A stretch of 64,000 nt of DNA, taken from the NCBI GenBank assembly GCA_947095535.1, contig OX352772.1, positions 31,701,445 to 31,765,444 on the forward strand, written 5' to 3'. The stretch comes from Poecilobothrus nobilitatus. Taxonomy: Eukaryota; Arthropoda; Insecta; Diptera; Dolichopodidae. The notes below the pieces were generated by a model. The model did not search any database. It saw nothing but the letters and a program-made list of their open reading frames with translations, and was not told the DNA's origin. The position numbers and the translations under genes are program-made. Shown piece after piece: positions 22,961 through 34,159 of this stretch (within the stretch, counting starts at the first letter, position 1; the number at the start of each line of letters is the position of its first letter).

Positions 22961-23572
22961 CCCTACACCTAAAGTACAGAGCATATTAACTTTGGTATGG
23001 TGTTTGTAACCACCAAAAGGAAGCGATTTAGATATGAACATGTATATATTATGTTGTTAAACAGAGTTACCGCCTGAGTCGATTTAACGATATCTATCCG
23101 CCAGTCTGTTCGCATGATAACTCAAAAACTAATAAAGCTATCTTTATGAAATTTATATAGTAGGTTACTAATTACGAAAGAAAAACGGGGATTCCAACTG
23201 GGAAAAACCAGTTCATGGGTTCGGATTTAGAAGCTTCCGAACGAGTCCAAGAGCAAACGAGCATATCTCCAAAACCAATAAAGATAGAACATTTTAATTA
23301 GGTTCAAGGGTGTTCTGTTATATTTCTCTAATGACTCTGACATTTGAGATGAATTGAAATTGCGGTTCAGAAAGCTGACACACTCCTCCCAAGGTCTAAC
23401 AAACATATCCTTGAAATTAATAAATATAGAAACTTGAAATTTTGTACAACGGTGTTAAATCATGCCCGTTTTAAGTTCCTGAAATTCGCGTTGAATAAGA
23501 AAGAAAAGGGAGGCGTTTCAAGCAGCTGCCACACGATTTTTTATTTAATTTGAATTTTTCAGGTGTAGGTGA
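22957..23572 (+). mobile_element. Unnamed element with short inverted ends, nested in family A
   Basis: The left end CCCTACACCT (22961-22970) is the complement of the right end AGGTGTAGGT (23561-23570) over nine bases. Inside are ACTTTGGTATGGTGTTTGTA, CTGAGTCGATTTAACGATAT, a CCGCCAGTCTGTTCGC tract and repeated phrases of the type AACTCAAAAACTAATAAAGC. This organisation resembles widespread non-coding fly repeats that start TATACCCT. It has no coding capacity. The surrounding family A halves join across it, which marks it as a later insertion. Confidence 0.65.
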
Positions 23573-23574
23573 TT

Positions 23575-23740
23575 CAACTGAAGAAAATTTTGTCTAGGTT
23601 TTTCATATTTTTTTCTTTTCTTACATAAAAAATTACAAAATTTCGTTGCAAAAGTAATACAATTTTCTAAATCTCTTATGGTCTTTCTGGAAATTGTGCA
23701 CCTTTTAAAACCTTTGATTTTACATACTATGGCCTTGTTA
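23575..23740 (+). repeat. Family A dispersed repeat, right end
   Basis: Resumes with a diverged version of the family A right end: AAATCTCTTATGGTCTTTCT, GAAATTGTGCACCTTTTAAA, ACCTTTGATTTTACATACT. Corresponds to 27690-27780 in the long copy. Separated from its left part by the nested element. Confidence 0.6.
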
Positions 23741-23953
23741 TATTATAAAATATACACTTTATAAATAAAAAAAAAAAAAAACATTAAAACATTTGTTTTA
23801 TGTTATCTAACTTTAAATTTCAATTATTTTGCACGTTTTACAATAAATCATTCAGTTTTTTCTTTTTTTTATTTTTTTTAGATAAAAGAAAAAGTGCCTA
23901 ACATCTGTTTCTATATATATTATATGGAAATCAATTTGAAAAGTTTTTATTTA

Positions 23954-23996
<43 letters not shown>

Positions 23997-25005
23997 AAAT
24001 AAAATTGAAATATATTTGTTTAAAGCTTTCGGTGAAAATATTTTTCTTTAAATATAAATTTGAAATTGGAAAATTTCACCACCTGGACATCATTCAAAAA
24101 ATAAACACAAACCAAAAACGAACCCATCAAAATATTAAAAAAGTTTTTAATTTTTTATTTGAACTTTTTTTTTTTTTTGGCTTTTTTGTTTTTTTTTTAA
24201 GAAAAAGATATTCCAATTTTATTTTGTGGCATTTATATAAAATTCATAAAAAAAATTTTTCTACTTTTAATATTGTAATATTTACTGAAATTATCTGAGA
24301 TTTATTCTAATTTTTCTTTAAAAATTACTAAAGCTGTTACACTCAATCTTCCAAAACAGTTTATCTACAAGATACGAATACTTTTCTGCTGGGAATCATA
24401 AAAGTACATACTAAATTTATTAAATTTATTTCTTGGAGAATTTTTGGTGAGATTGCCCGTAAAAAAAAATTTTTTTTTAAGTAATTTTTTTACAACAACA
24501 AAAAGTTTTCTTAAAAAAAACTTTCTTTTACGGAAAAAAAAAACAAAAAATTATTCTCAAAAGGAAGTTTTATTTTATTTGAAAGGAAATATGGCCAAGC
24601 GGTATTATATTTTTTTTTAGTTTTTCTTAAGGAAAAAAAAAACACAAAATAAAATAAATATTTCCAGATGTAAAAACTTTTTCATTAAAAATAATTCAAT
24701 TTTTTTTGTTTTATTCTCAAATTGAGGTTTTATTTTTTTAACAAATTAGTTATTTAAAAAATTATTGACAAATTTAAATTCTAATGCACTAAAAAGAATT
24801 TTCCATACACAATTTCCTAATCATTCCGGCCTCCCGGTCATTTGAACCTATATAGTTATGTATAGTATGCATATTTCGACGTTTTGAATCAATTCTGTTT
24901 AGTAACGTTTAAGTGTGATTGAGAAAGGCTATATTAAAAAAACTAAAAGTATTTAAAAGACTTCAATTTAGCTTCGTTATGTACATTTTAATTGAAAAAC
25001 TTAAA
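23741..25005. other. AT-rich DNA with simple repeats
   Basis: No gene. Contains the (AT)n run at 23957-23989 and long A and T tracts. The 134-residue frame at 23894-24298 runs through the microsatellite and is not supported as a gene. Confidence 0.6.
23957..23989. repeat. (AT)n microsatellite, about 33 bp
   Basis: Uninterrupted alternation of A and T. Confidence 0.95.
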
Positions 25006-25009
25006 AATA

Positions 25010-25580
25010 CAATAAGTTTTTGAAAATTTTCCAAAGAAAATTAATTTAGAGATTTCAAATAGAAACTGTTTTTAAAACAATATGGTTGAAAAATTAGGTT
25101 ATAATTTCCTTCTGTCCCTCCCTTTGTTAACAAAATATTGTACATCGTGTAAAAGTTTCACGATCGATAAGCTCACAAAAAAATTAATGTTGTATTACAA
25201 ATTTTTTGTAGCCTAAGCATCTACAGTTAAGTATATACAGTTCCTCTTAAAGTTGGAAAGAGGCCTATTTATAAATGCTCTCGAATTCTAAACAATATCT
25301 TAATATCTTTTTATTCAAAAACTGTTAACAACAGGACTTTTTTTTAACTTAATAAATCCATATACAAATTAAATAATTTTACCTTTTAATTTATACCTTT
25401 AATACCGTGATTTTTGCATACGCTTTTAATTTTAAACTTTGAATTTTTTAACATGAGGAAGATCTTTAAAAATTAACATAAACTATCTCAAAAAATATTC
25501 TACTTCCCCTTTTAAAGTATATTAAGAGTCATAAATTAAACATTCTCTATTTTTAGCCACCTGAGCAACTTTGGTTAAAT
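25010..25580 (+). repeat. Family A dispersed repeat, diverged
   Basis: Landmarks in order: TTCCTTCTGTCCCTCCCTTT, a GTTAACAAAATATTGTAC block, AAAAATTAATGTTGTATTAC, TGTAGCCTAAGCATCTACAG, AGGCCTATTTATAAATGC, and later TTAACATAAACTATCTCAAA and TTTTTAGCCACCTGAGCAAC. The copy is more altered than its relatives. Non-coding. Confidence 0.65.
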
Positions 25581-25584
25581 TAAA

Positions 25585-26540
25585 ATTTTTATTGAATTAA
25601 TTTGAAGACCGCTAAAAAAACAAAACAGCTTTGAAATTAAATTCTTGAAAAATTATTAAAATTTTCAGTTAAATTCTATTCAATAAATGGTCTGTTTAAT
25701 GTAATATACACCATACATAAAGGAACCTCAAAAAAAGGACATACATATAAGTACAACATAATATACAAAAACTTTAACATTAAAATAATGGTTATGTTTA
25801 TTAGAAAATAGTTCTAGCATTGATTGAATAGTTAGATGTATAAAAGAATGCTGTTAAAATATAGAAAATAACTTATTTGTATACACATAATACATATGTA
25901 TATAAAATTATATGTAAATATGTTCGGAATGAAAATTTTCAAAAGATAAACGTAGCATTCACTAATACTCAAATTGATTTTGAAATTACTTTCTTTTAAT
26001 ACTTTCTATAAAATATGATCTCGACAATTTAACATTTTTATTGAATTTGGATAAAACGACCTTGAAATGCTACTATTTAATGCAGAAACCACCCACACAA
26101 AAAATTCCTTTTTTTAACTTTGAACTCAAAACCGTGGTTAGCAATTTATTCCAATATCTCTATAATTTTTACAATAATATTTAAATTTCAATTAACTATT
26201 TTTCAAATTATGTTACAATTTATTTTCTTCAAACGCCTTACGACGTTAAATTTAACTTCAGGAAAAAATAAAAAAGTTCCGTTCAAGAAAAACTGTAAAA
26301 ATCTTAATTGAAATAACAAATACAAATAAATATTGTTAATGTTTCAAAAGAAATTCAATTTAAATTTCAAAAAGGAGTATTGAGATCCTTTACATAGGAG
26401 TATTGAGATCCTTTAAGTACTTAAACTTAAGTACAGAAAATATCTATAATTTTTTTTTAGTAACCAGGTAGAAATAGATTTTCCAATTATATAAGTAAGT
26501 GTTTTCAAATTAGGACGTATTTCGTAACCTTTTAAATATA
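25585..26540. other. AT-rich DNA, small direct repeat
   Basis: No gene. A 20-base phrase AGGAGTATTGAGATCCTTTA occurs at 26373 and again at 26396, a small tandem duplication. Confidence 0.6.
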
Positions 26541-26544
26541 GCTT

Positions 26545-27780
26545 TTTAGCACATTTTCAAAAACTTTTGAAAAAATGTGTCTGTTAGTTTCATTCTGTCC
26601 GTGCGTCCGTCTGTCTGTTCGTCTGTCTGTCTGTTTACAAAACTTCTACAACGTTAAAGATAGAGAAAAAAATTTTAACCATGGGTAGGTCTCATAAAAA
26701 AAATTAATGTTGTAGAACAACTTTTTCATGTAGCCTCCTTCATTACGGATCTACAGCCCTTAAACTTTTAAAAGCCCTATTTTTAAATACGTATTTCTCA
26801 TGTTCTGTTTACTATTTTTTCAATCTGAAAATGTCATTCGACAGGAATTTTTTTTACCTTTCTAAATTAATATCAAAATTGTAAAATTCTTTAAATTTAC
26901 CGTTATGTGGAAACTAAATTTTGCAAGATTTTTCGATCTTCATAACTCCGGTACCCTTTTAGGTAGGGACTTGAAATTTTAAGGAAAGAAATAAAAAAAA
27001 ATTTTTGAACCGCCCCTGTTTAAGAGCTATTAGGGCTCAAAAATTGAAAATTTGCTATTTTTAGACATCTGTAACTTAGGCACCTGTACAAATCTTTCTT
27101 CGGCAAGATATAAAAATTAAAGCTCCAGTAATATATTTTTACGTGTGTTAACGGTTTCTTTTAATTACATATATGGTATTACGAAGTTTTCAAAAAAGCC
27201 CTATTTTTAGATACGTATATTTCAGGGTCTACGTAGTAGTTTTGTAATTTAAAAACGCTAGAACCCCGCACATTTTCTTACCTCTATAAACAATATCAAA
27301 ATATGCAATATTTTGTTATTTACTATTTAAATTTATCGTTATGTGAAAACCTAATTTAGCATGATATTTTATTTTTCATAACTCCGGTAGGCTTTTAGAT
27401 AGGGACTTGAAAGTTTGAGGAAAGAAAGAACTTTTAGAATTAGTATAAGTTTCCCCAAAATAATTTTTTTGTACCGCCCCATGTTTAAGAGCTATTAGGG
27501 CTGAAAATTTGAAAATTTGCTATTTTTTAGATTTACCTGTAAATTGGGCACCTGTACAAATTTTTCGTCACCAAGACATAAAAATTAAAGCTTCACTAAT
27601 ATATTATTACGTGTGCTAATAATTTTTTTTGGGTATATAGGGTTCCGGATTACAGTCTTATTTTCACATATTTTGTTATTACATGAAATTTTAAAATTTT
27701 GGTGCAAGTCCTAATTCTAAACAGTTTGTATTATCTTTTAGAAACCTGCGCTTTTAAAAACCCTTGGTTTACATTCTGTC
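26545..27780 (+). repeat. Family A dispersed repeat, long copy with internal 424-bp duplication
   Basis: The left end contains a hairpin (CACATTTTCAAAAAC and its complement TTTTGAAAAAATGTG), followed by TAGTTTCATTCTGTCCGTGC and a CTGTCTGTC tract. The middle carries TTAAGAGCTATTAGGGCTCA, AAAAATTGAAAATTTGCTAT, ACCTGTACAAAT and AAAGCTCCAGTAATATAT. From about 26773 the block GCCCTATTTTTAAATACGTA recurs at about 27198, and the whole middle is then repeated with changes. The copy ends with ACCTGCGCTTTTAAAAACCC and TTGGTTTACATTCTG, next to a SINE-1. Non-coding. Confidence 0.85.
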
Positions 27781-27789
27781 TTGTTTTCT

Positions 27790-27974
27790 TTTAGTTTATT
27801 CCACATAAATGTGACAAGGAAATTACACAACTCTTTCTTTCCTGATGTGGCAGTATTATGAATGTGAATAGGAGAGTTACGTGGTGTTTCCCTATATGTT
27901 TACAGATTATATTATACCCTCTTACCCATTGAACCACAGAGGCACAGAGGCTCCCAACCACAGAGGCTCCCAAC
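27790..27974 (-). mobile_element. SINE-1 copy, decayed, minus strand
   Basis: In complement the head reads GGGAGCCTCTGTGGTTCAAT-like sequence with GGGTAAGAGGGTATAATATA and the 3' part ends TTCCTTGTCACATTTATGTG. The order matches 21690-21882. The first bases of the head are repeated: CACAGAGGCTCCCAACCA and CACAGAGGCTCCC occur in tandem at 27944-27972. The B box region is lost. No target duplication seen. Confidence 0.75.
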
Positions 27975-27979
27975 GATAT

Positions 27980-28605
27980 CCTATAAATAGAAATGGAACC
28001 CAAATGATTTTTCTTTCAGCAATACTTTAATCTGATCGTATTACGAGTACATTGTTTAGATAGTGTGTGGAGTTTGTTGGTACATAGCTGTGTAATTAAA
28101 TTTAGGTTAATAATTTATCTGGGGACTGCTTTTATAATTTAGATATCTAAACAACTATATCTAAAGAATGTTTACTAAATACATATAAATCAAACAAAAA
28201 TAAAAATGTTTAAATAAACCATTGCTAATTATACAAAAAAAAAGTTATAAAACGACAATTATTTACCTATTTTTTATAATTAAAAACTTTTCTTTAATAT
28301 GATTTAATAGTAATTTCTCTCAAAAAATTACATTAAAATGTGATTAAGAAAAAAAAAGACCAGCACAAATTAAAATTCTTTAAAAAAAAATGCACTTGAA
28401 TTCCGGGAAAAGAAAAACTTTGAACCAGAAAAATTAGTTTAAAAGTTTTTCATCATTAATATAATTTTTTTAACTTCCTGTTAAAAGTTTCAAGAAATTC
28501 CAAAAAAAAAATGCTTAACTCCTACTACTAAACTGTAGTTAAATGACATTTATAACAGAATCTTTTTAGAAAAATTTAAGTAACAAATTTAATATAAAAA
28601 ATAAG
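27980..28605. other. AT-rich DNA, no feature seen
   Basis: No supported feature. Confidence 0.5.
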
Positions 28606-28609
28606 AACG

Positions 28610-29525
28610 ACTGTGTCAACTTAAGGATTCCCGTCCGAACATAATAAATGCTGTTTCCATAAAATTCAATCATCCTTCAAAAAATTTAAGATATCTGCTT
28701 TAATTAACTGGCAATATATGGCAACAGCTAACGAAACTTGTTGCGTCAAACTAATCAAATTCTACAGAAGTTGTTCCTATAAAACTTAATTATCTTTTAG
28801 AAAATTTTCATTTCAAATATTTAGTTTTATTAGATACCGAGATATAAATTTAGTAGCATCCCGAAACTGTTGCGTTAGACTAAGCAAATTTTTGCTGAAG
28901 CCGTTGACATAAAACTTAACTTCTTTTTACAAAACTTCAAATGCCTAGTCAGCTTTTAATAAACGCACTGAGTTATTTTCATATTTTTTTTTTTCCTAAG
29001 GCAGTTGGGAATCTTCCAAAGACACCAAGAATTTCCCCCTTGGTAGTGTCAGATTCTTACTGTGTAAACCCACCTGCCTCTTTATCCAATATAATGGGAT
29101 GAAACCCTTCCATGCCAAAGCAGTATATTGGCTAGGGAGTAGGGATAGGAAAGGATAGAAAATGGATACGGAAAGATTGAATTGGGAATGGGACTGCAGG
29201 GAAACAATGAATCCTCCTATTATTATTACTATTTTGCTAACAGTGACTATAGCCGTTACAACATGTAGTAATACATAACACCTTACTACATGAGGTAATT
29301 ATTGAAGGTAACACCCACTATAAAGAAATGATAAAATTTTAGAATACTAGCTTTATTATTTATTGAGTTATCGTGAAAGCGGACGGACAGATACGATACC
29401 TATATCTAAATTTATTCAAAATTTAATCCGGATCAAAAATATAATATTATAATATACTTTTTCATATCTATCACTTCTTATTTACAGTGTCACAAACGTA
29501 ATGGCAAATTTATTATACAATTAGA
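28610..29525 (+). repeat. Family B dispersed repeat, split by a family D insertion
   Basis: Left part (28610-28985) has CTGTGTCAACTTAAGGATTC, ATGCTGTTTCCATAAAATTC, two diverged internal units with AAACTTGTTGCGTCAAACTA and AAACTGTTGCGTTAGACTAA, and CACTGAGTTATTTTCATATT. Right part (29325-29525) resumes with ACTAGCTTTATTATTTATTG, AGTTATCGTGAAAGCGGACG, and TAATGGCAAATTTATTATAC. The interruption at 28990-29320 is foreign to the family. Confidence 0.8.
28990..29320 (+). repeat. Family D repeat, nested in family B
   Basis: Shares in order with the minus-strand copy at 37095-37425: GTCAGATTCTTACTG, CAGTATATTGGCTAGGGAGT, AGGGATAGGAAAGGATAG, CAATGAATCCTCC, TTTTGCTAACAGTGAC and TAGCCGTTAC. It is noticeably less AT-rich than its surroundings. 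A short inverted phrase (GACACCAAG and CTTGGTAGTGTC) is present near its left end. No coding sequence seen; the class is unknown. Confidence 0.7.
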
Positions 29526-29529
29526 ATCA

Positions 29530-30288
29530 CTGTGTTCCTCGGGTATAAGAGAAAATATTTTAAGAAGAAAAACTTTAATAAGTAGACAAAATTTCTTGTA
29601 AAATATTTGTAAATTTTTTTTTTTAATTTTATGTCGCTCATTACAAACTTTTGAAAACTACACGTTTATAGATAAGTAAGTTAATTATTTTTGTTTTATA
29701 TAAAATAAGATATAAATAGTTTCCGCAGATTTGCAATCCAATAAATTTAGAGAAATTTATAGTAAGCATTTTAAAATATACAATTTGTTACAACTCCTTT
29801 GGTCAACGTTACATTTTAATAACTTGTTGAGAACCTCGAATTAAAGTAGTAATGGTTTTATTCCTTATTTTACTTTTTCTAACACAACGAAGATTTTTTA
29901 ACTAAATCTTCTAAAATCTAAATTATAGACTCATTAAAAGAAAAAACAAAAGAATAGTAAATTCAAAAGAAAATTGAAAAAAAAAATGTTCATTCTCCAA
30001 ATTGCTATAGAAATGTTTAAAATAAATTAAATTATATATTTATATATTTTATTTATATATTTTTAAAGGCACTTGCTTATCGATTAACATTCATTATATT
30101 TCTGATCAACGATTAAATGATTTGATAATAGCAATGTACAAAGAAAATTAAAAATTAAATTTTTAAAAACTTTATTTTTCATGGTCGACACATTTCAATG
30201 ATGTCGTTGTGAATAGAAATTCATCTAAACAAAAAATCAATCAATAGAAAATAAAACGTTTTTTTCAAACCTAAACATGGGAAATGAA
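29530..30288. other. AT-rich DNA, no feature seen
   Basis: No supported feature. Confidence 0.5.
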
Positions 30289-30289
30289 G

Positions 30290-30625
30290 AGTCAACGCTT
30301 TTGCGCCAAATCAACTAAATTTTACAGAAATTTACACCTACCATAAAACTTGATCATTTAAGCTTCATTAATTACCAAGATATGAGGATACAAATTTAGC
30401 AGCTACCCGAATCTATAGCATTACACTAACAAAAATTTGAAGTAGTCTTTGTCATAAACTTCTTTTGATAAAATTTTAAATACCCAGACATTATATTATG
30501 TTTGAGTGTGATCTTATAATACCTAGACAGAGATCTTCAACAAGAATATATTATATACATTTCAATATCTATCTCGCCTCCTTTAAGGTGCCACGAATGT
30601 ATAATGACAAATTTACTATACCCCT
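30290..30625 (+). repeat. Family B dispersed repeat, partial
   Basis: Contains GAGTCAACGCTTTTGCGCCA, AAACTTGATCATTTAAGC, AGCAGCTACCCGAATCTATA, and the right end CCTCCTTTAAGGTGCCACGA, ATGACAAATTTACTATACCC. Left end missing. The 71-residue frame at 30498-30713 is incidental. Confidence 0.7.
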
Positions 30626-30629
30626 GAAA

Positions 30630-30978
30630 CTATGTTATTGTAGGTACAATAAAAACCAAAGTAAAAATAATACAAATCCATATACGCAATACGTCCACAC
30701 AATCACGTTTTGAGTAATAATGCTATTAAACTATTCCTCTAAAGTTCTATAGTTAAGTTTTTAAAATATTCGTAATCAAATTAATTTTATGGATGCACTT
30801 TGACAAGAAACAACACTTCTTCAAAACTTAAAATGAATTGATCAAACTATTAATTAAGGCTGGCTAACAAAAATAAGTCAAACCATTAAAAACGTTTTCC
30901 TTGTTAAAAAAAAAATATTCACATAACATTAGGTCATAACATTATTCTATTATTAACTTGTGAATTTCTTCCAACTTT
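30630..30978. other. AT-rich DNA, no feature seen
   Basis: No supported feature. Confidence 0.5.
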
Positions 30979-30979
30979 A

Positions 30980-31370
30980 TAGATACAGACAATCTGACTC
31001 TACTGATTTTATTTATAGTAGTATCAAATGCCATCACTTGATTCTTCAAAGTTAGGAACTCATGTATACGATTTTCTAAAGCTTAAGAAGAATATTAACA
31101 TTTTTCTTCAAAATGTCCCTCTAAATTTTCTTACGTATCCTACATAGTGTTAAATTTTTCCTAAATAACTTTTTCCCAGAGATCCTTTCCACATTCGTAT
31201 CCTATAAACCAAACTGTACATTTATATTAAATGTCGCAAATTAAAGTATCGTTTGAAAGAAGGTAGTTTTCGTTGGTTAAAGTTTTAAATTATCGAGAAG
31301 AATTACATACAATTCTTCTGAGGAACTTTTGCAGTTTTCCACCAACCCTGCGGGGAAAATAATAATTAAA
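30980..31370 (+). pseudogene. Jockey-like element J1, short coding scrap and 3' UTR
   Basis: Near 31045-31130 the plus strand reads SSKLGTHVYDFLKL and NIFLQNVPL, which parallels the last residues of the J1 copy at 48583-49246 (PKVDNSYVHDLVK). The 3' UTR then matches J1: CATCCTATAAACCAAACTG-like sequence, ACATTTATATTAAATGTCGC, CGTTGGTTAAAGTTTTAAAT, CAATTCTTCTGAGGAACTTT and TTTTCCACCAACCCTGCG. Stops separate the pieces. It is a 5'-truncated dead copy. Confidence 0.7.
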
Positions 31371-31374
31371 CCTA

Positions 31375-32490
31375 ACTGACATAATTAAACCGATATAAAA
31401 ATAGAATGTCCGATCAAAAAAAGTTATTAAATCAAAAGCATGTCAACAACTTTCTCATGTAAAATTTAATTTAGATTTTTTTTTTATTTAAGCACTTAAC
31501 ATTATTTGAGCTAAGTTTTATTAATCCTTTATAATGGATTCTACATTTTTTCATTTCACTGTGTAGGTTAACTTAAAACTCAATACTTACATAACTAAAT
31601 TTCTATACAATTTATAATATAATTTATAAAATATATAAAAAATATAAAATACAAATAATAAAAAAAGTTCATTTTATCACATGCTTAATAAATGATATTT
31701 TACTGACCTTAAAAATGTTTCTTTTTAATATAAGTATTTGTGTACACGTAGACAATGAAAATTTATTTTTATATTCTTTAGGGAAATTTATTTTCATTCT
31801 CAAGGGTTAAAACATTAATAATACAATTAAAAAAAATGTATGGCAATAATATTCTTAAATATTAAGTATGGACATCGATTTAGAAAAACTAAAATTAATC
31901 TTCATTATAAAATATTGTATATATTCCAAAAACTTCAAAATTTATTATATTCAAAACATTCATTCGAATATTCGACAAAAGAACAAGTTTTCAAACTTTT
32001 GTTATAATCATTAAAATTGGGTATTTTCCTGACAGACTATAAAAATCTCTTTTATGTAAGAATCTAACACGGAAAGGTAAACTAAAGTGGTTATTGTTTT
32101 GTCATTGTTATGTCACAAATGACGTAAAAGTTGTTACAATAGACAGATGTATAAGCAACATCTATCAAAGATTGAAACTACGGAGCAAAATTGTTTTATT
32201 ATGTCCATATAAACAATAAACTTTTTTATATACCTACTCTGAAAGAACAGACCAATAATGTCTAACTAAATTTCGCAGTTTCAGTTTTATTTAATTTTTA
32301 ATACAAGAATTTTACTTTTTAAAGGGAAGAATTTCAAATAAGTTTCGATTTAAAAAATTATTTCTAGTTTGTTTTTTTTTTTTTGTTGGTTAAAATAAAT
32401 TTTTAGCTTCAATTAATTTCAATAGAAAAAAAACCAAAAAAAATTCAAAATTCTATTAAAATTTGAATTACTGCTCGATTATGAGAGCTC
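31375..32490. other. AT-rich DNA, no feature seen
   Basis: No supported feature. Confidence 0.5.
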
Positions 32491-32493
32491 CAA

Positions 32494-32569
32494 CCCCTTC
32501 GAGCCACACTCCCTCGGTGTTTACAGCGTATTTTATACGCTCTTACCCACTAGGCCACCGAAGCCCCCC
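32494..32569 (-). mobile_element. SINE-1 head fragment, minus strand
   Basis: In complement: GGGGCTTCGGTGGCCTAGTG, GGTAAGAGCGTATAAAATAC, GCTGTAAACACCGAGGGAGT, GTGGCTCGAAGGGG. The A box is intact and the B box is damaged (GGCTCGAAGGG). The body of the SINE after the B box is absent. Confidence 0.85.
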
Positions 32570-32574
32570 TAATA

Positions 32575-33598
32575 TTAATTTCCTCATTATGACGAAGCAT
32601 TGATTTTATTCAATTCAATTCCAATATAATTTAATTTCAATGTCATCATCTGAAATTTTACCGCTTACCGATACCGCTTGAAGAATGTAATATATAGGTA
32701 TAGTTTGATTTTTCTATCATTTACTTTTTTGTATCATTAAACCTTAAACCTTTTGTAAATTGGACATAGTTTCAGAATTTTATAATTTCAATAAATTTAG
32801 TATTTTCTTCGGATTCGTAATTATGATTAAATTTGTTCTATATATAAGAATTGAAATCGATAATAATATCCGTTATCTCAAGATCAATACTAGCCTTAAT
32901 CTCATTCCTCAATTTCCAATTAATACCAGTATCAGGCTCGTATCAGATTACGACATTTATAATAATATAGAATTAATTCAGAATCTTCTGGAAGAATATA
33001 ATCATCATATACCTATACTCAAGAATAAAATCTTTCATATCGTTTTCATATTCATCCAAAATACCTAAAATTTCATGTCTATTGTCAAGTTTATAGCATG
33101 CCTTTACAATAATATGTTCTTATTAAAAAGTTTTCAAATCAAAAAATTATTTTAAATAAAACCTATACTTTATATTTGTTCCAACTTCTTGGTTATTTTA
33201 CAAAAATTAACAAAAGCAAGCAAAATTATAACACTGCTGTCACTATAAATTTACGGTTATTCTGATAAAATATTTCATATTTGAAACGGTAGATTTCGAT
33301 ATAAATTAAAATTTGTATTTTTAGTATAAGCACTAGTACTCGCCCGCCCCTCGAAATTCGAGGTGTTTTAATTAGCAATTACAATACAGTATATACAGTA
33401 TAGTTTCTTTATGATTTTATTTAAAATGTAAAAATACAATTTTCAATAATTAAAGCATTTATGAATTTAAAATTTCTTTGCAAATGATATTTTTTGAAAA
33501 AACACGGTTATTATTATCTGTTAGAAGTTGCCCTTGATTTATTGAGTATTGGAAACTCAATTTATACCTATTATATATATATTATAAAAAGCCTAAGA
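32575..33598. other. AT-rich DNA, no supported gene
   Basis: The 102-residue plus frame at 32760-33068 has no recognisable domain and the AT-rich codon content of chance sequence. A 15-base perfect palindrome CCTCGAAATTCGAGG lies at about 33349. Nothing else seen. Confidence 0.5.
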
Positions 33599-33600
33599 TG

Positions 33601-33658
33601 GTAAACCATTGAGTAAAAGGGTTTTAAATGTCTGTCATTTACAGATTAAATATTATGA
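33601..33658 (+). repeat. 58-bp direct repeat, first copy
   Basis: GTAAACCATTGAGTAAAAGG to AGATTAAATATTATGAT is nearly identical to 34094-34151, differing at two positions. The copies lie 493 bases apart in the same orientation. The flanking sequences do not match, so the duplication is confined to this block. Confidence 0.9.
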
Positions 33659-34093
33659 TGATATTATGATATGTAAGAATTTATTTCGTTTAAAATACAA
33701 AAAAAAAAAAACCAAAAAAAAACAGAACTGTTCGATTCAGTTGCAAGATTAATAACCCCACACTCTACCGCTGTACAACCTAAACTAAAATCTGAATGGT
33801 TTATATTCAGTTATATTGTGAAATTCCTACTCCTACCATACAACCAATATTTTAAAATTTTTAATCGAAAAGAAAAAATAAAACAAAAATTTAACGGAAT
33901 AAAAGAGCGTCGTTTTTGAATATGTATATTAAAGGTATAGATTATACATACTATATGATATACTTTACATGGGTTTTTTATAAAAATGGAAAATTATTAA
34001 TGAAAATCAGAAAATTTTTGGAAATATATTTATCTTGTAAGATGGCTGTACTGAATATTTATCATTTAAAAAGAAAAAAATTAAAGTTGGTTG

Positions 34094-34151
34094 GTAAATC
34101 ATTGAGTAAAAGAGTTTTAAATGTCTGTCATTTACAGATTAAATATTATGA
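34094..34151 (+). repeat. 58-bp direct repeat, second copy
   Basis: Second copy of the block at 33601-33658. It lies inside a 133-residue open frame (33916-34317) that has no recognisable domain. High identity suggests a recent event compared with the surrounding decayed repeats. Confidence 0.9.
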
Positions 34152-34159
34152 TTCCGTTT

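Noticed and set aside
23894..24298. 134-residue open frame, the longest in the window
   Set aside because: It runs through an (AT)n microsatellite and A/T tracts, and its composition is only what AT-rich DNA gives by chance.
32760..33068. 102-residue open frame that might be a small gene
   Set aside because: No recognisable family and no supporting promoter or splice evidence; chance frames of this length occur in AT-rich DNA.
33345..33365. 15-base perfect palindrome CCTCGAAATTCGAGG as a regulatory site
   Set aside because: One isolated palindrome in 64 kb is not enough evidence, and there is no gene nearby.
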